A DNA stretch of 64,000 nt, taken from assembly GCA_011317545.1 (NCBI GenBank), contig WUJK01000012.1, forward strand, positions 695,001 to 759,000, given 5' to 3'. The position numbers and the translations under genes were made by a program. Origin of the DNA: Coniella vitis (Eukaryota; Ascomycota; Sordariomycetes; Diaporthales; Schizoparmaceae). How positions within the stretch are numbered: position 1 is the first letter of the stretch; every line of letters begins with the position of its first letter. The notes below the pieces were generated by a model. The model searched no databases, was not told the origin of the DNA, and saw nothing but the letters and a program-made list of their open reading frames with translations. Positions 1 through 11,362 of the stretch are shown piece after piece.

Positions 1-1467
1 TGCAGCGAGTAGATCGCGACAGCAGAGTTGGATCGTGGTATCAAGGGAGTTGACGCTGAGTTTTGGCATGGTAGGACCGTGGAGGAGGAGCAGTTCGCGG
101 ACGACTGTGTAGCTGTGCTGGCGCACAGCTGGGATACGGTGTTGGGCGTCGGATATGCGAAGTGTTTGATGGAGTATGTCTGCTGCCAATGGTACGGTGC
201 CGTCTCGCAGTCTCTGAATAAGAGCTATGAAGAGCTGCAACGTGGCGAGGTGGATGTCTGGAAGCGCAGTCCATAGCTCGTCCTTTTCTTCTCGTCCAAT
301 GGCGGAGTTGAGCCGGATATCATCCTGGCTCCGGGGCCCTTTTTGAGGAGGCAATATCATGGTGATGCGTGCAGTCAGATCCAACAAGGCTGAGACTGGG
401 GTGGAAACAGACGCCTGAGTGGGAGATTTTAGGATTTCAGAAAGCGTTTCGAGAAGTCCAACTAGTCTTGCAGCGCCATTGGTCACGCCCTGCCAAGGAG
501 GCAGTTGCTCGGGCGAATCCTCTCCACCGCTGGGCTGGCCGTCGGAGCTGACACTTTGACGAGCATAGCCGCTGTTGGATTCCCATGACTCTTGGACAGC
601 ACGGAAGATCTGATCCGCTGTGTGATGACTGGTCCAGATGTATCCCCCAAGTGTTTTGTTCCACTCCTCTGCATTGCCGTTCTTGGGAGTCGTGTAAGGT
701 TGCAAGGCAAGCAGTCTGCGGACGGACTCGCGCAGAGACTGTGGCGCGATTAGCTTGTCTGCTCCTGTTGGAGCAATGTAGAATCTGAGAGCAGCCTTGA
801 GCGCGCCACTGAAAGGCCGCATCGTCGTTGGGTACAAGGGCATGAGAATGCATAATGACTCTGTCACCGTTTGCAAGAGACGCAATGGCGGCCGCTCGGC
901 CTTCTTTGATGTCGAAGACCTGGAAATCTGCACACATGCTGTGACGTAGTCTGCAAGAGTACGAGATACTATCTCTCTGATGAGGGCGTGGTACTCGTGG
1001 AGGAGCGTATACATCCTCGTCAGGGTGATAATCGCAATTTCTTTGGCAGGGTACGGATCGGTCTTCTGTAGACAAATTAATCCACTGAGTCTCAAGAAAC
1101 AAATGTTGTATATGCAGGACTGGCTTACCTGCACTATCGACAAAAGCCCTCGAACCCATGGCTCTGAGCCTCGAAGGCACTCATAACCACCAACATCGAC
1201 GACGGCCTTGATCAGAATGGCTGCTGCAAACCGGCCAGGCTGACTGCGTCCATTATTGAGCAGAGTAGTGAGTTGAGTCTTGAACTTGTGGACCAGAACT
1301 GATGACTCTGGCGCGCCATCCTTGGGTTTCTGGTCCACAGGTAGCGACAATACCTCACCGCAGCGGTGGATGTTGGCGATCAAAGATGGGCATAGCGGAG
1401 GAAGATCTGCAGCATCTGTCGAAGCCAACAGTCTGCAGAGCACTTGCAGGTCTGGCGGCAGCGACAT
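1..1467 (-). CDS. RIX1: Pre-rRNA-processing protein RIX1 (N-terminal part, cut by window edge)
   Basis: This is the RIX1 subunit of the Rix1-Ipi1-Ipi3 complex, which works in the nucleus on ITS2 processing and late pre-60S maturation. The minus strand reads from an ATG at 1467 (MSLPPDLQVLC) through exon 1 (1467-1129, 113 codons), an intron at 1128-1066 (63 nt, GTAAGC..CTACAG) and exon 2 (1065-1), which is open at the left edge. About 468 residues are visible. The N-terminus, the motif IKAVVDVGGYECLRGSEPWVR, the helical-repeat body and the stretch WESNSGYARQSV match my recollection of fungal RIX1 proteins. The C-terminus lies outside the window. The intron is a multiple of three with no stop in frame, so an unspliced reading stays open. 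It shares a divergent promoter region with the TPR gene to the right. I am sure of the family; the intron is strongly supported. Confidence 0.9.
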   Translation of the reverse strand, partial: MSLPPDLQVLCRLLASTDAADLPPLCPSLIANIHRCGEVLSLPVDQKPKDGAPESSVLVHKFKTQLTTLLNNGRSQPGRFAAAILIKAVVDVGGYECLRGSEPWVRGLLSIVQVSQSCIYNICFLRLSGLICLQKTDPYPAKEIAIITLTRMYTLLHEYHALIREIVSRTLADYVTACVQISRSSTSKKAERPPLRLLQTVTESLCILMPLYPTTMRPFSGALKAALRFYIAPTGADKLIAPQSLRESVRRLLALQPYTTPKNGNAEEWNKTLGGYIWTSHHTADQIFRAVQESWESNSGYARQSVSSDGQPSGGEDSPEQLPPWQGVTNGAARLVGLLETLSEILKSPTQASVSTPVSALLDLTARITMILPPQKGPRSQDDIRLNSAIGREEKDELWTALPDIHLATLQLFIALIQRLRDGTVPLAADILHQTLRISDAQHRIPAVRQHSYTVVRELLLLHGPTMPKLSVNSLDTTIQLCCRDLLAA

Positions 1468-2345
1468 TGTTTTGTGAGGCGGCGGGGTGAGTGGACGATG
1501 AGCTTTGATAGAAGATGAGTGGAGCGAGGCGTGAAAAGTGAGTACAGTATTTCTCAATAAGGCAGGCCTCGTCTCGGTGGTTCAGTTTGTCGCTACGCAC
1601 AGCTTAATTTGGCTTGGTTAGCTGTTGCTCTGAAAGCTCCACCAGTGTTTTCAAGTGTGTGGCAATCTTGTGTTATCCTCCGTTCCAATTTTCATGCTCG
1701 GTGTGGATGGGTGTGAATATCGCGAAAATCTGGCTCATCAAATCTTCACAAGCCGAAGTTTGGACGTTTGTATAATCAAAAGGACGAACGAAATTTCTAC
1801 AGGGGTGGCCTGCACGCCAAAGGAAACCGCTTCACGGCAACAGACCCCTGAGACCTAATCCCTGTAGGCTGCTACATAGTACATTGTACTAGTATGTATG
1901 TGCAAGCCATTCGCTGGACGTTCCTGGCTACCGCTGTATCCCTCCCCTGGGCCCACTGGGGGGACCGCTGCAAGATCGTGAGCTGAGCTGTGCTGTGCTG
2001 TCACTTCCCAGGGCTGGGCTGCCAAGGGTGCAAGTCTACTATTGCAGGCGTCAAGCGCGGCGTGTCAATCACCCGTAATGCTTCAACGGTCCCTGACTGG
2101 AGTTAATTGCAATTTCCCCTCCAAGCTGTCGATGCCCTGCACAAGCCTGGCGCATGCGCGGCCGCAACCTGGCCTCTGATTCTGAATTACCGCCTTCTCT
2201 GCAACGCCCACTACTCGCACGTCTCTTTCTTCCTCGTTCCTGTGCAGCCTCTCCCTGCTTTCTGGGGCTAGTCGTCGTCGAGCTTGTCGCCGCGCTTCGG
2301 GTGTTCCCCCTTTCCCTACCTGTCGTCATCGAGCTTTGCGCAACA
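1468..2345. promoter_or_regulatory. Divergent intergenic region RIX1 / YPP1
   Basis: These 878 bases lie between two divergent start codons and must hold both promoters. One ACTATGTA-type octamer (as TACATAGT) is at 1873-1880. A pyrimidine-rich tract at about 2195-2345 precedes the right-hand gene, as is usual for fungal 5' leaders. No coding potential was recognised. Confidence 0.5.
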
Positions 2346-5300
2346 ATGGCTGTAGGTCTCTCCTCGCTCCGTCGTCCCCAGTGCTCAGTCCTTTTAGCCT
2401 ATTGGTCCTGAAGTCTGACAATTGCATGGTATGCGACGACAGCCCAACCCAACAAAAGGCAAAAACTACCTGGATCAGCTCGACAACGCTCGTTGTGAAG
2501 GAAACTGGGATGCCGTCCCCGAACTCGTGCGCAAGGTTCGAAAGCATGCGCCCTCGAGAGCTTGTACGAGATCTATGAACACGAATCCCGGTCGTTTCGA
2601 GGTGTTTTTTCTAACAAGACCATTATTCAGGCCTAGCATTGACAGCAGAGATCGAGCATGGCATCGTCAAGGCCACCAAGTCACAGCAGGCATCCACAAC
2701 ACGACCAAGCACAGCCAAGTCCGACAGGCTTCCCTTACAAGACCTCGAAGTAGTCTCAGACCTGCCGAAACTCGAAGGCCTTATTGAGGAGGAACAAACA
2801 TATGCCGAGGACCGCTTCCAAGCACGGGTCAGCGCTGGTTGGTTGCTCTGGGTCACGGGCGAATACGATATCGCATATGCTCGGCTTCCCGAGGGTCTAG
2901 ACGAAACGACTGGGGAGTCATTGGACAACCTCTCAGAATGGACAAGAGTCTGCACGGTGAAGTCTTCCTACTTGCGGGCGAACTGCTTGGCTCGACAGGG
3001 CAAGGAGGCCCAAGCGCTGGGAGCTTTTGAAGCCGCCATCCCTCCCACAACTCACACATGGAACAATCACGCAGCCAGGAAAGAGCTCCGATATTGGTCC
3101 GAACTGCTTCTCACGGAATTCTGTCTGCTCTTCAAAGGGTGTCTCGCCAAAGGCCAGGTATCTTTAGAGGAGGGAAACTCATTGGCTTGCTTCCGATCTT
3201 GGGCGAGCTGGTGGGATATTTCAAGAGGCAACGGTATAGCGGGTGGATACGGGCTCAAAGGATCAGTGCCACGAAGGCGAATATGGTTCGACTACTTTGA
3301 AGCTCTTACCACCATCCTACAACAAGATCTCGCCTATCCTACGGCCTATCCAACCATTTCGACTGAGGATTCTCTGAGGTGCCAACTTTGGCTGGAATTG
3401 AGCCAGGTGCAAACCGCGTATGAGAATTTGCTTTTGAGCGAAACGACCTTTCCGAGAGCCGACGAGGATAGGGAAGAGGTCGAGCTTTTTGTGCAAATGC
3501 TCATGCAGAATTGGGCTATTCTGACAGGGCGCGGGTGGAAAGAACAAGACCTTGGGACTGATACAAAGGCCGGAGTTACTATGGGCGTTCTAGAAACATT
3601 GTATCGTGCCTCGATGAAAACCTTTCATTCGACGGCAATTCTGAGGAGCATCTTCACTGCTCACCTAGCTTTGGCAGATTTCGACCTCGCTTTCAAGGTC
3701 TTCGATTCATACTTGGATATTGTCAAAAAGGGCAAGGCACGAGTGGAGAAGACGGGACACCAGGAGAAGAGTCTAGATGATGATGCTACTGTTTTGGAAA
3801 CAATAGGTCTTTGCATAGCAGCCTTGACCCGTTTTGGCGGGAGCGATGCAGCCGAAAAAGCCAAAGGACTCGCCACAGAACTGGAGCACTGGATCGAAAA
3901 AGTCGGACCGGCTGCACCCAACGGCGCAATGCAGTCTGTCAAGGAAGAAGGCGGCAATTCCGCAGTCAAGGACGCTCAAGTCTCCGCCAAGGCCATCGCG
4001 CTCGCCTGGCAATCAATCGGCCTTGCTCAAGCTCAATGGGCGCGGACAACATTTGACGCAAGTGCCCGAACAGATGTTCAGAAGAGAGCCATTGCCTCCT
4101 TACGCATGTCTTTGTCACCAGATGTTGGAGGCATTGCGGACGCTCGCGGCATATTCGCTCTAGGTTTGCTTCTCGCAGAGCAGCGAGAACTGACTACGGC
4201 TATTGAACTTGTCAAGGTTGCGTTACTGACTAAGGCACCCGACGATGATGCCTTGATCTTACGCAACGGGCCTTTCTGGAAAGAAAGGTCATTGATACCT
4301 CTCTGGCATTTGCTTTCGCTCTTGTTGAGCGCAAGACAGGAGTACACTCTCGCAGCTAGGACATGCGAGTGTGCTTTTGAGCAATTCAGGGATCCTTCAG
4401 TGTTGTTTGGCCGAGCACAGATGTACAAGAGTGATCATCTCAACGAGGTTGAGAAGAACCATGATGCTGTCAAGGGTTTGGTAGACTATATGGACGATTT
4501 TGAAAAGGAGAATATCCTAGAGGTGAAGATGACTCAACTAGCCATTGTTGAGATCATGGAAGGTCCGCGGGTGGCTGTGAATGCCAGTTTAGAACTGCTG
4601 ACACTTTTTGCCCGCTTATTCGGAAGCACTCAACCTAAGCAGCAGAATTTAGCTCCGCCAAAGACCTCGAACCTGCCGAGGACATCGGGTACGTTCCGCA
4701 GTATCAGAAGTGCCTTTGGCAGTCGGGTCGGCCGCGCTGATGCTGCCGCGCCTGTCCGTCCCAACGGTGAGAAGGTCGAAGACAATGAGGACAGGCCTCA
4801 GACTGCGACTACCACAAGAACTCGCGCGCCAACCATCCAGATTCACGGTGCTCACACTGAACCACGCTCGCGACGAAAATCAGCAAGCCATGAAAAGCGG
4901 AGTGAATCTGCCAGAAGAAACAGTCTTCGCAAGAAAGAGCCCCAGACGACGCGACCTCGTGCCTCTAGCAGCGGACCAAACCCCCACCCCCCCACGCTCA
5001 TCGATGGAGAGCCTTTCTATACCCCGATGGGAGAAGGCTTGCAGGCGTCTGATATCTTTGCTCATACACAAGGCCGAAATCCGCTCTCGCAACCATCGCC
5101 ATCATTGAGCGGGCCAGAGTTCGTCAGGAGAGCGTCTCAGAGCTCGGATTTCCCCACACAGCCAAAGACTCCGGATCTGTCGGGCATCTCGATGGAGGCA
5201 ATAGAGCCTCTGGGAGCTTCCCTACCACTGATACAGTTCGAGAAGGAGCATGAGAAGAAGCGCAGAGCTGCCACGCTGATAAAAATCTGGCTTATGATTG

Positions 5301-6197
5301 CTGGCTTCTACCGCAGAGCCAACATGTTTGACGACGCCAAAGAGGCCGTTGCAGAGGCCCAAAAGATTGTGCAGAACATGGAGGCGGAGATGGGCAACGA
5401 ACCCCAGGACTCTAACAATGCTTTGGGCTCCTCTTCGCTCAGAGACCCGGGTTGGGCTGGCAAAAAATCAATTGAGGAGCTCTGGGCTGACGTCTGGTGC
5501 GAGGTATATTGTACCCTTCTGCCAAAGTTTGTCATGCATGACTGTACTAACCTGTAAACAGATGGGACATCTTTCTCTAGCAAAGGGAGACGCTGACTCT
5601 GGACGCTTGGGGTTCGAGGCAGCTTTGACGCATTACCCTGACCACCCAGCTGCAATCGTTGGGTTGTCAAACATTCTGCTCGATCTTTATTGCGAGACGG
5701 TTGTGCCACCCAAAGCTTTCCCGGGCCTTGATCTGGTTGGAGGCTCAGAGGCAATGCCAGGTACAGATCAGAGCACGGCCGATGTCATTTCACCGGTTGT
5801 CAGGCCCATAGATGTGACCGAGCTGTTGCCAAGGGAACCGCTTGGGCTGGGAGCCTTCAAGAATCCGAGGAAGGAAACGGTCAAGCTAGCAGAGGCCGTG
5901 AAAAGCCCAACATCTCCACATCACGAAAGCCCGCTTCCGCCCCCATACAAGACGTCGTCGCTACCGGTTCTCGACCGCCTTGCGTCTCGGGACCGAGCAT
6001 ACGGGCTGCTTTCCAACCTAACCAAGCTGGGATCTGGGTGGAACTTTTCAGAAGCCTGGTTCGCTTTGGCCAGAGCGTACGAGGAGAGTGGACAACCCGA
6101 CAAGGCGAAGGAGGTGCTCTGGTGGTGCGTTGAGCTGGAAGAAGGAATGGGCGTACGGCAGTGGAACTGCGTGAATACGGGAGGCTACGTGCTGTAG
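2346..6197 (+). CDS. YPP1: YPP1/TTC7-like TPR protein of the plasma-membrane PI4-kinase complex
   Basis: This is a large TPR-type protein of the Ypp1/TTC7 family, which with Efr3 anchors PI4-kinase Stt4 at the plasma membrane. It is named cargo-transport protein YPP1 in fungal annotations. My model has exons 2346-2351, 2443-2563, 2631-5503 and 5562-6197, giving 1,211 residues. The introns are GTAGGT..ACAG, GTACGA..TTCAG and GTATAT..AACAG with a GTACTAAC branch site. The early motif NYLDQLDNARCEGNWDAVPE and the helical repeats with LARAYEESGQPDKAKEVLWW near the end mark the family. A low-complexity basic and proline-rich insert lies at about residues 700-870. The start is the least certain part: an unspliced ATG at 2431 (MRRQPNPTKGKN) is the alternative to the tiny first exon used here. 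The two large exons are certain. Confidence 0.85.
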
Positions 6198-6683
6198 TTC
6201 TTGGTGTAGCCTTGGAGTGGGGGTGTCGTCTGATGTCCATGTATATATAATAGAGTGGTATTGCTTCTATAGAGCCTGGACGGCGTCACGGGTGTATTTC
6301 AATTGTATCAGAGGGGCGAATACCATAGTATCGATACAAGCACACCAGCTTGATTTGAAAGAAGATGTCGAACCAGTGTTAACTAATCTCGGCCGAATGC
6401 AGATCATGTGCTTCCCCGGTGCACGGACCACGTCGCGGTGCGCGTGGTATTGCGACCGTTCCCGCTCGACTGTTTTTCTCCACCACGCCCACTGACTGCC
6501 CACTCCAAGCTTCCCACTTGACTCTACGACATCCTTACCTTCCCTGGATACAGTGCAGACTGTCCGCACGCTGACGCATTCGACAACTTATGTATACTCA
6601 TTGACGACCTTTTTCTTGTCTTTCGCCACCCTCTGACTTTGAACAGTTGCCGTCTTGCTCTGTCCAACAACATATTCCGGGCC
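6198..6683. other. Intergenic: 3' end of YPP1, promoter of next gene
   Basis: 486 bases between tandem genes. It contains no convincing coding sequence. The stretch just before 6684 is pyrimidine-rich (CTTTTTCTTGTCTTTCGCC), consistent with a transcription start region. Confidence 0.4.
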
Positions 6684-8591
6684 ATGCCACGCCCAACTCG
6701 ATCGCGAGTCGCTGCGGCTCGACGCGCCAAAGCCGAGTCCTCAACGCCCTCAGATATGACGCCACCAGCGTCCACCTCTAATATCGATACAGCCACGAAC
6801 GATGCGTCTGTACCAATCCCATCAGACCACACCGACATCTATGGAGTCAGCGACCGCGAAATCGAGCGCCAGCGCAAGGCACAAGAATCCTCTGTCAACG
6901 CCGAAGCGACTTTGAGCAACACTGCCGTGACCAGACGCAGCACCCGTGTCAATGCGCGGACCGAGACAGCCAGCGCAGCACTTTCCGCATCTCGGGCCCG
7001 CCGCGATGAAGCAATGGCGCGCCTCAACGACCTCACATCGTCCACTGCCGTAAGCGGCGCCGCGAGCCCTGTTGTGGTGGAGACTGGACGGAACGGGGAT
7101 GTCGCCATGGAAGCTTCGTCGCTTCTCGGCGGTGGTGCGAGGGGCGCTGGAGCAGGCGGTCATGACTTGCACAATCTTTCCGGGCTAGAGATCAACGACT
7201 CCGAGATATTTGGGAACTTGGACCACAGTATGGATGACACGCTGGGCCACGCCAACGGCGACAACAATGGCGGAGCGCAAAGTGGGGCGAGGGGCGCTGA
7301 TACATCGGCTTTCAACGTGAGCGTGTTCAGACGTCAGCCGAGCCGGACACGCGGGCGGCGGCGTAGTATTGTGGGCAAGGACGATGCGCCTATCCGTCCG
7401 AGCAGTCGCGGGCCTACGACACCTGGCTTGAGCTCAACGTTCAGCCTGGGTAACTTCAAGAGGCGTCGGAGACAGCCAAGTATTCTCTTGAGCTCTGCAC
7501 AAAAGACCACAGCGGAACCGCAGCATTTGCGGGGTCGCAGTGTGGCGAGCGGGGATGAAGGCAACCATGGGGATAACAATGAAGTAGAGAGTGACCTGGA
7601 GGATTCATTCTTGCCCGAGGCGGAGGGTACACCTATCAGGGCATCACGAGGCGCAAGGAAGTCTGTGGATGCGACTAGCGCACAAGTACAGAGTGACACT
7701 GGACGCGAGACCCGCTCGAGAAAACGAAAGTCCACAGAGTCTCATGATGTGGAGGTCGCAAAGAGACAAGCTGTCGGGCAGGAAGAGGAAGAGGACGATA
7801 CAATCCACCAGTCCGTTGAGATGGACGAACCGCCTTCTTCTCCACCTAGCTTCGTTGCGCGCAGGCGCCGTGCGAGAACCCCGGAGCAAGATGACGCCAT
7901 TTTTGCACCGCCAGCAAGCAGTAGCTCTCGCGAGGCTAGTCCCTCTGCATGGCCATCTCTGAGCAACCTGGGCAAGAAACATCATGGACGCGCAACGTCG
8001 CGACTCAAGACACCGGCTCTGGACGACGACATGTCGGATGTATCTGAACCTCCCTCCCTCACACACTCACCCAACTTCAATGCCACCAAGGCTGTTCCAC
8101 CCACCAAGAAGAAAGCATCTCCTAAGTTGTCTACCGCTGACTTGGAGGCATTGCTTCCTCGGCGTCGCCGCAGGATCCACCCAGACGGCGAAGGTGTAGA
8201 TGACAGCGCGCCAGAGCAAGATGACTTACCCCGCCGACCCGCAAAGAAGAAGGGAGCCTTGAAGCCAGCCGGCGGCCTGTCCAGGGCAATCGAGGTGAAT
8301 GAAGCCGAGACTTTACCGGTGCTACCTGCGAAGCGGAGTACACGGCGAAAGTATGGATCACGCCATTTTGAAAGAGAGATGACTTTGGATGGCGACTCGA
8401 TTGAAGCCATGCGAGACTTGTCTACGCCACTTGAAGACACGGCGTTTGAGGCTGACGTGAATGATGAGACAACCCTTGACCTGAGTGACGAGCTCAAGGC
8501 AGCGTCAAAGAAATTCAAGGAAGTGGATAAGTGGAAGTTGGACTTTGAGGAGATTGTCGAACCTTCTTCTGACCTCCCCGAGGGACGTTAA
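6684..8591 (+). CDS. Conserved uncharacterised fungal protein, basic and low-complexity, probably nuclear
   Basis: A single-exon gene of 635 residues starting at MPRPTRSRVAAARR. I recognise no enzymatic domain. The sequence is rich in Ser, Arg, Asp and Pro, with many basic runs (RRRR, KRRRR, RSRKRK) that look like nuclear localisation or DNA-contact patches. Between them sit short blocks that look conserved: DIYGVSDREIER, LEINDSEIFGNLD, ADTSAFNVSVFRR, TPGLSSTFSLGNFKRR, DDDMSDVSEPPSLTHSPN, STADLEALLPRRRRR and the C-terminal ELKAASKKFKEVDKWKLDFEE. I recall similar proteins in other Pezizomycotina annotated only as hypothetical; that is memory, not a search. An upstream ATG-less extension of the frame exists, but 6684 is the first ATG. 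A role in chromatin or chromosome biology is a guess from composition only. Confidence 0.75.
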   Translation: MPRPTRSRVAAARRAKAESSTPSDMTPPASTSNIDTATNDASVPIPSDHTDIYGVSDREIERQRKAQESSVNAEATLSNTAVTRRSTRVNARTETASAALSASRARRDEAMARLNDLTSSTAVSGAASPVVVETGRNGDVAMEASSLLGGGARGAGAGGHDLHNLSGLEINDSEIFGNLDHSMDDTLGHANGDNNGGAQSGARGADTSAFNVSVFRRQPSRTRGRRRSIVGKDDAPIRPSSRGPTTPGLSSTFSLGNFKRRRRQPSILLSSAQKTTAEPQHLRGRSVASGDEGNHGDNNEVESDLEDSFLPEAEGTPIRASRGARKSVDATSAQVQSDTGRETRSRKRKSTESHDVEVAKRQAVGQEEEEDDTIHQSVEMDEPPSSPPSFVARRRRARTPEQDDAIFAPPASSSSREASPSAWPSLSNLGKKHHGRATSRLKTPALDDDMSDVSEPPSLTHSPNFNATKAVPPTKKKASPKLSTADLEALLPRRRRRIHPDGEGVDDSAPEQDDLPRRPAKKKGALKPAGGLSRAIEVNEAETLPVLPAKRSTRRKYGSRHFEREMTLDGDSIEAMRDLSTPLEDTAFEADVNDETTLDLSDELKAASKKFKEVDKWKLDFEEIVEPSSDLPEGR

Positions 8592-9069
8592 GGGAAGTGG
8601 AAGAAAACAGTATTTTACAGCCTTATTATTGGTCACTGCCTTTGGACTTTGAGGGTGTGGTAGACAAGGGACTGGAGCGGCGGTACAACGGATGCAAAAG
8701 CTTCGTTTTTCTTATTTTTTTGTGTGTGCATGGGAGGCATGATATACCCTGACGTTGCTTGGTATCAATAGCAGTAATCTCTGGAAACGAAACGGCGGGG
8801 AGTGCCGGAGCGCATCAATTGTATAGCTTGCTTGTTCGCTTGCTATATCTTCTTTCCTCAAATGACAATACTCGCCGCGTGATACATGCACTCGCTCAAT
8901 ATTGCCCGAGCTTTCCAGAGTGTGCAACCTCCTCCTACCTGCTACCGACTGCTCCCTTCATGCCATATGTTATGCAAGGTAAGAGTTAGAATGTGCCGAT
9001 CTCATCGACTGGGATGCTCCGGGAATATTTACGATGCTGTACCTATTTGTGAAGGCTCTGAGATTAGCG
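8592..9069. other. Convergent intergenic region
   Basis: 478 bases between the 3' ends of the uncharacterised gene (+) and TIP41 (-). It should hold both polyadenylation regions; a T-rich stretch is at about 8705-8720. No gene is seen. Confidence 0.4.
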
Positions 9070-10080
9070 TCATGAAGCAAGGGACAAGGCCTCCACGCGC
9101 TGCTCCACCACTGGCAGTAAATGTGCGACTTGGTTGGCATCTCGCAAAGCAGAGGTGATTCCTTCTGGTAGTAGACCGGACATGAGCAGACCCTGTGATT
9201 AAGTGCGTTAGTGGTAGGCTCATTGACCATACTATTCTGAGATTCCCTTCACGTTTGTGAACGGGGGACAGGCGAGTCTTTTTCAAATCAGATACAGGAG
9301 CGATCAAGAGAAAAAGAGGCTTACCCGCTTAACGTTTGCAAAACTATCCTCCTTGGCAGTGTACTCTCGAATCACCTCCTCCTTGCCGAAATCCACATAG
9401 ACACGCGTATCTCTAACCCGCACAACGACATTATCGAGCCGCATGTACAGCCTCGCAAGCAACAACATGCGCTGCTCCATAACACGCACCTTTACACTGT
9501 ACACACTGATGCCATTGTCGTCCAGTTCGCTCTCAAACAAGACAACCTCGTCAAAAAACAAGATGGGGTCGCGGCGTTTGAGCAGTTCGAGCGGTATCGC
9601 CTTGTCTGCAGCCGCGAGCTCCAGTGCCTTCTTAGTACCAGCAGCACTAATCGCAGCTGTAGTGGGGGTGGATGGAGTTTCCGTGCCAGCATATGTCGTC
9701 GAATAGCTCCAATCATACGGCTTCACCACCTCGCGAATGTCGTGCGCAGAGCTCTTTTCCCGCGAGCTGCTCCATTCGCCGGCGTACGCCACCTGCAGCA
9801 TGTTGGCGCCCGTCTTGTCGACCTGATCGAGCGCAGCCTCTGCGGTGAACTCGATGCGCCATCCGGAAGGCTCGTGGTGGATGGCGACGAGGTTGTCGCC
9901 AAAGATCATCTCCGGGATGGGAATGCCGAGGCGCCGCGACATGTCATCTATAGGGCCGGACTTAGAGATGGGCAACTTGCGGGAGGAGACGGAAAAGGCG
10001 CCCTGGTAGTGTGTTGTTGTGGCCTGACTCAGCATGGCTGGGTCCGGGTATGGCTCGTTGGGGGAGGTGATGTGGTTCAT
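9070..10080 (-). CDS. TIP41: TIP41-like protein (Tap42/PP2A pathway regulator)
   Basis: TIP41 binds the PP2A-associated protein Tap42 and acts in TOR and PP2A-family phosphatase signalling in the cytoplasm. Exon 1 runs 10080-9325 (252 codons), the intron is 9324-9193 (132 nt, GTAAGC..CACAG), and exon 2 runs 9192-9070 (40 codons plus TGA), giving 292 residues. Family marks include GWRIEFTAEAALDQVD, the acidic DPILFFDEVVLFESELDDNG block, VKVRVMEQRMLLLARLYMRLDNVVVRVRDTR split over the core, and REYTAKEDSFANVKR before the intron. The second exon gives a helical tail ending QRVEALSLAS. An in-frame non-ATG extension exists upstream; MNHITSPNEPYPDP is taken as the start. Its promoter region is shared with the Aurora kinase gene to the right. 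Confidence 0.93.
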
Positions 10081-11362
10081 TTTGGAGGGTTGGCGGGAAT
10101 GTTGTATGAGGCTGGAGGTGGAGTGGTGAGAGTTGTCATGTAGCTGTACTGCTGTGTCTCTTGGCTCGGTTGAATGCGCTGGTAGCTGGTGATGATGGCC
10201 CAACCGAGTGAGCGGCGACAGCACCGAGATGTTGTATTTTACGGATGGTCGCTTATTCCAGGTTAGACGGTCGCTTGGGAGAAAGCAGGGTATGGCCTTT
10301 CGGAGTGCTTTCGTTGATTTTGTCTAGAGATGCGAGCCGTATGACCACAAGCGCTTCAAAGGTAAATGTGCAAAGATACTGTTGCAGCTGTAAGGCAGGC
10401 GATGGTGAGAGCCGTGGCATGAGGAAAGCTTCGCTACAACTGAGCGAGTACATGGTACAACAGCGATACAATCCAATGAATGTACGGACTGGCCATCGTT
10501 TACTTACGTAATGCAAGGGTTTTTGTGCTGAGGAGCAATATCAGCCTTTGAACGAGGCTGCGCAGCCTTTCTCTGTCTCGACTTCAATTTTCTGCACGTG
10601 TATATATTCTACAGAGCGTGTTACCGCTCTTGATATACTTTTACGTTGTGCGTTTGCATGCAATTTGTGGAGATATGTCCACGTATTCGTTTTCCAGAAG
10701 TGCGGCTTTGCCAGTCAAGGACGGCCTGCTGTCCTTGCATCTGCGCGGAAGCATTGCGACAAGTTTGCCAAATCAATGGGACTGCTTGAGATAACATGAT
10801 CTATCTACGCCCTGAGGTACGGAGTAATACATGAAGTTGTGTTAATGTTGATCTGTTACAGTCTTCTACCTGTGCTGCTGGTCAGGAATACCTGCAGCAG
10901 TCATCTTACACCGCAGTGGGACAGCAAGTACAAGGTTCAATGAGTACATAGTAAAGAGCCCTATACAAAAGTATCTAGGCAGTCCATAGGTACCCAGGTG
11001 GACAGTTGCTGGCGACGAGTGAAAACGTCCCGCCCCATCAACGTGCTGCAGGGTGTGGCCAGCCCCTGAGTATAGCGCTAACAGAGCCCGACGGCATCTT
11101 TGCAGGCGGGGCGTTAGCGACCAGCCTCCACTCGCTGGTTGCCTGGCAACACACCACAACAATTCCTCTGTCTTGTCGGGGACCCGCTCCACTCCAATGC
11201 GCTTCCCACTCTACCAACTTTCCACCCGCCCACATCCATTCTCCGTATGGGCCGCCCGTCACCCACGCTCCACGCTCCATTAAACCCTTTGAGCACCAGC
11301 AGCGTTGCTACTCACAATATCCCCGCCGTTCCTCTCGCCCTATCGATCGTGATACGCATCCC
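10081..11362. promoter_or_regulatory. Divergent intergenic region TIP41 / Aurora kinase
   Basis: 1,282 bases between divergent starts. One TACATAGT octamer lies at 10945-10952. The 150 bases before 11363 are C- and T-rich, as expected of a leader. The open frame through about 11006-11362 upstream of the kinase start has no conserved features and is taken as leader. Confidence 0.45.

Noticed and set aside
437..1180. 247-codon minus-strand open frame
   Set aside because: It is a shifted reading of the RIX1 second exon and intron. The correct frame gives clear RIX1 sequence.
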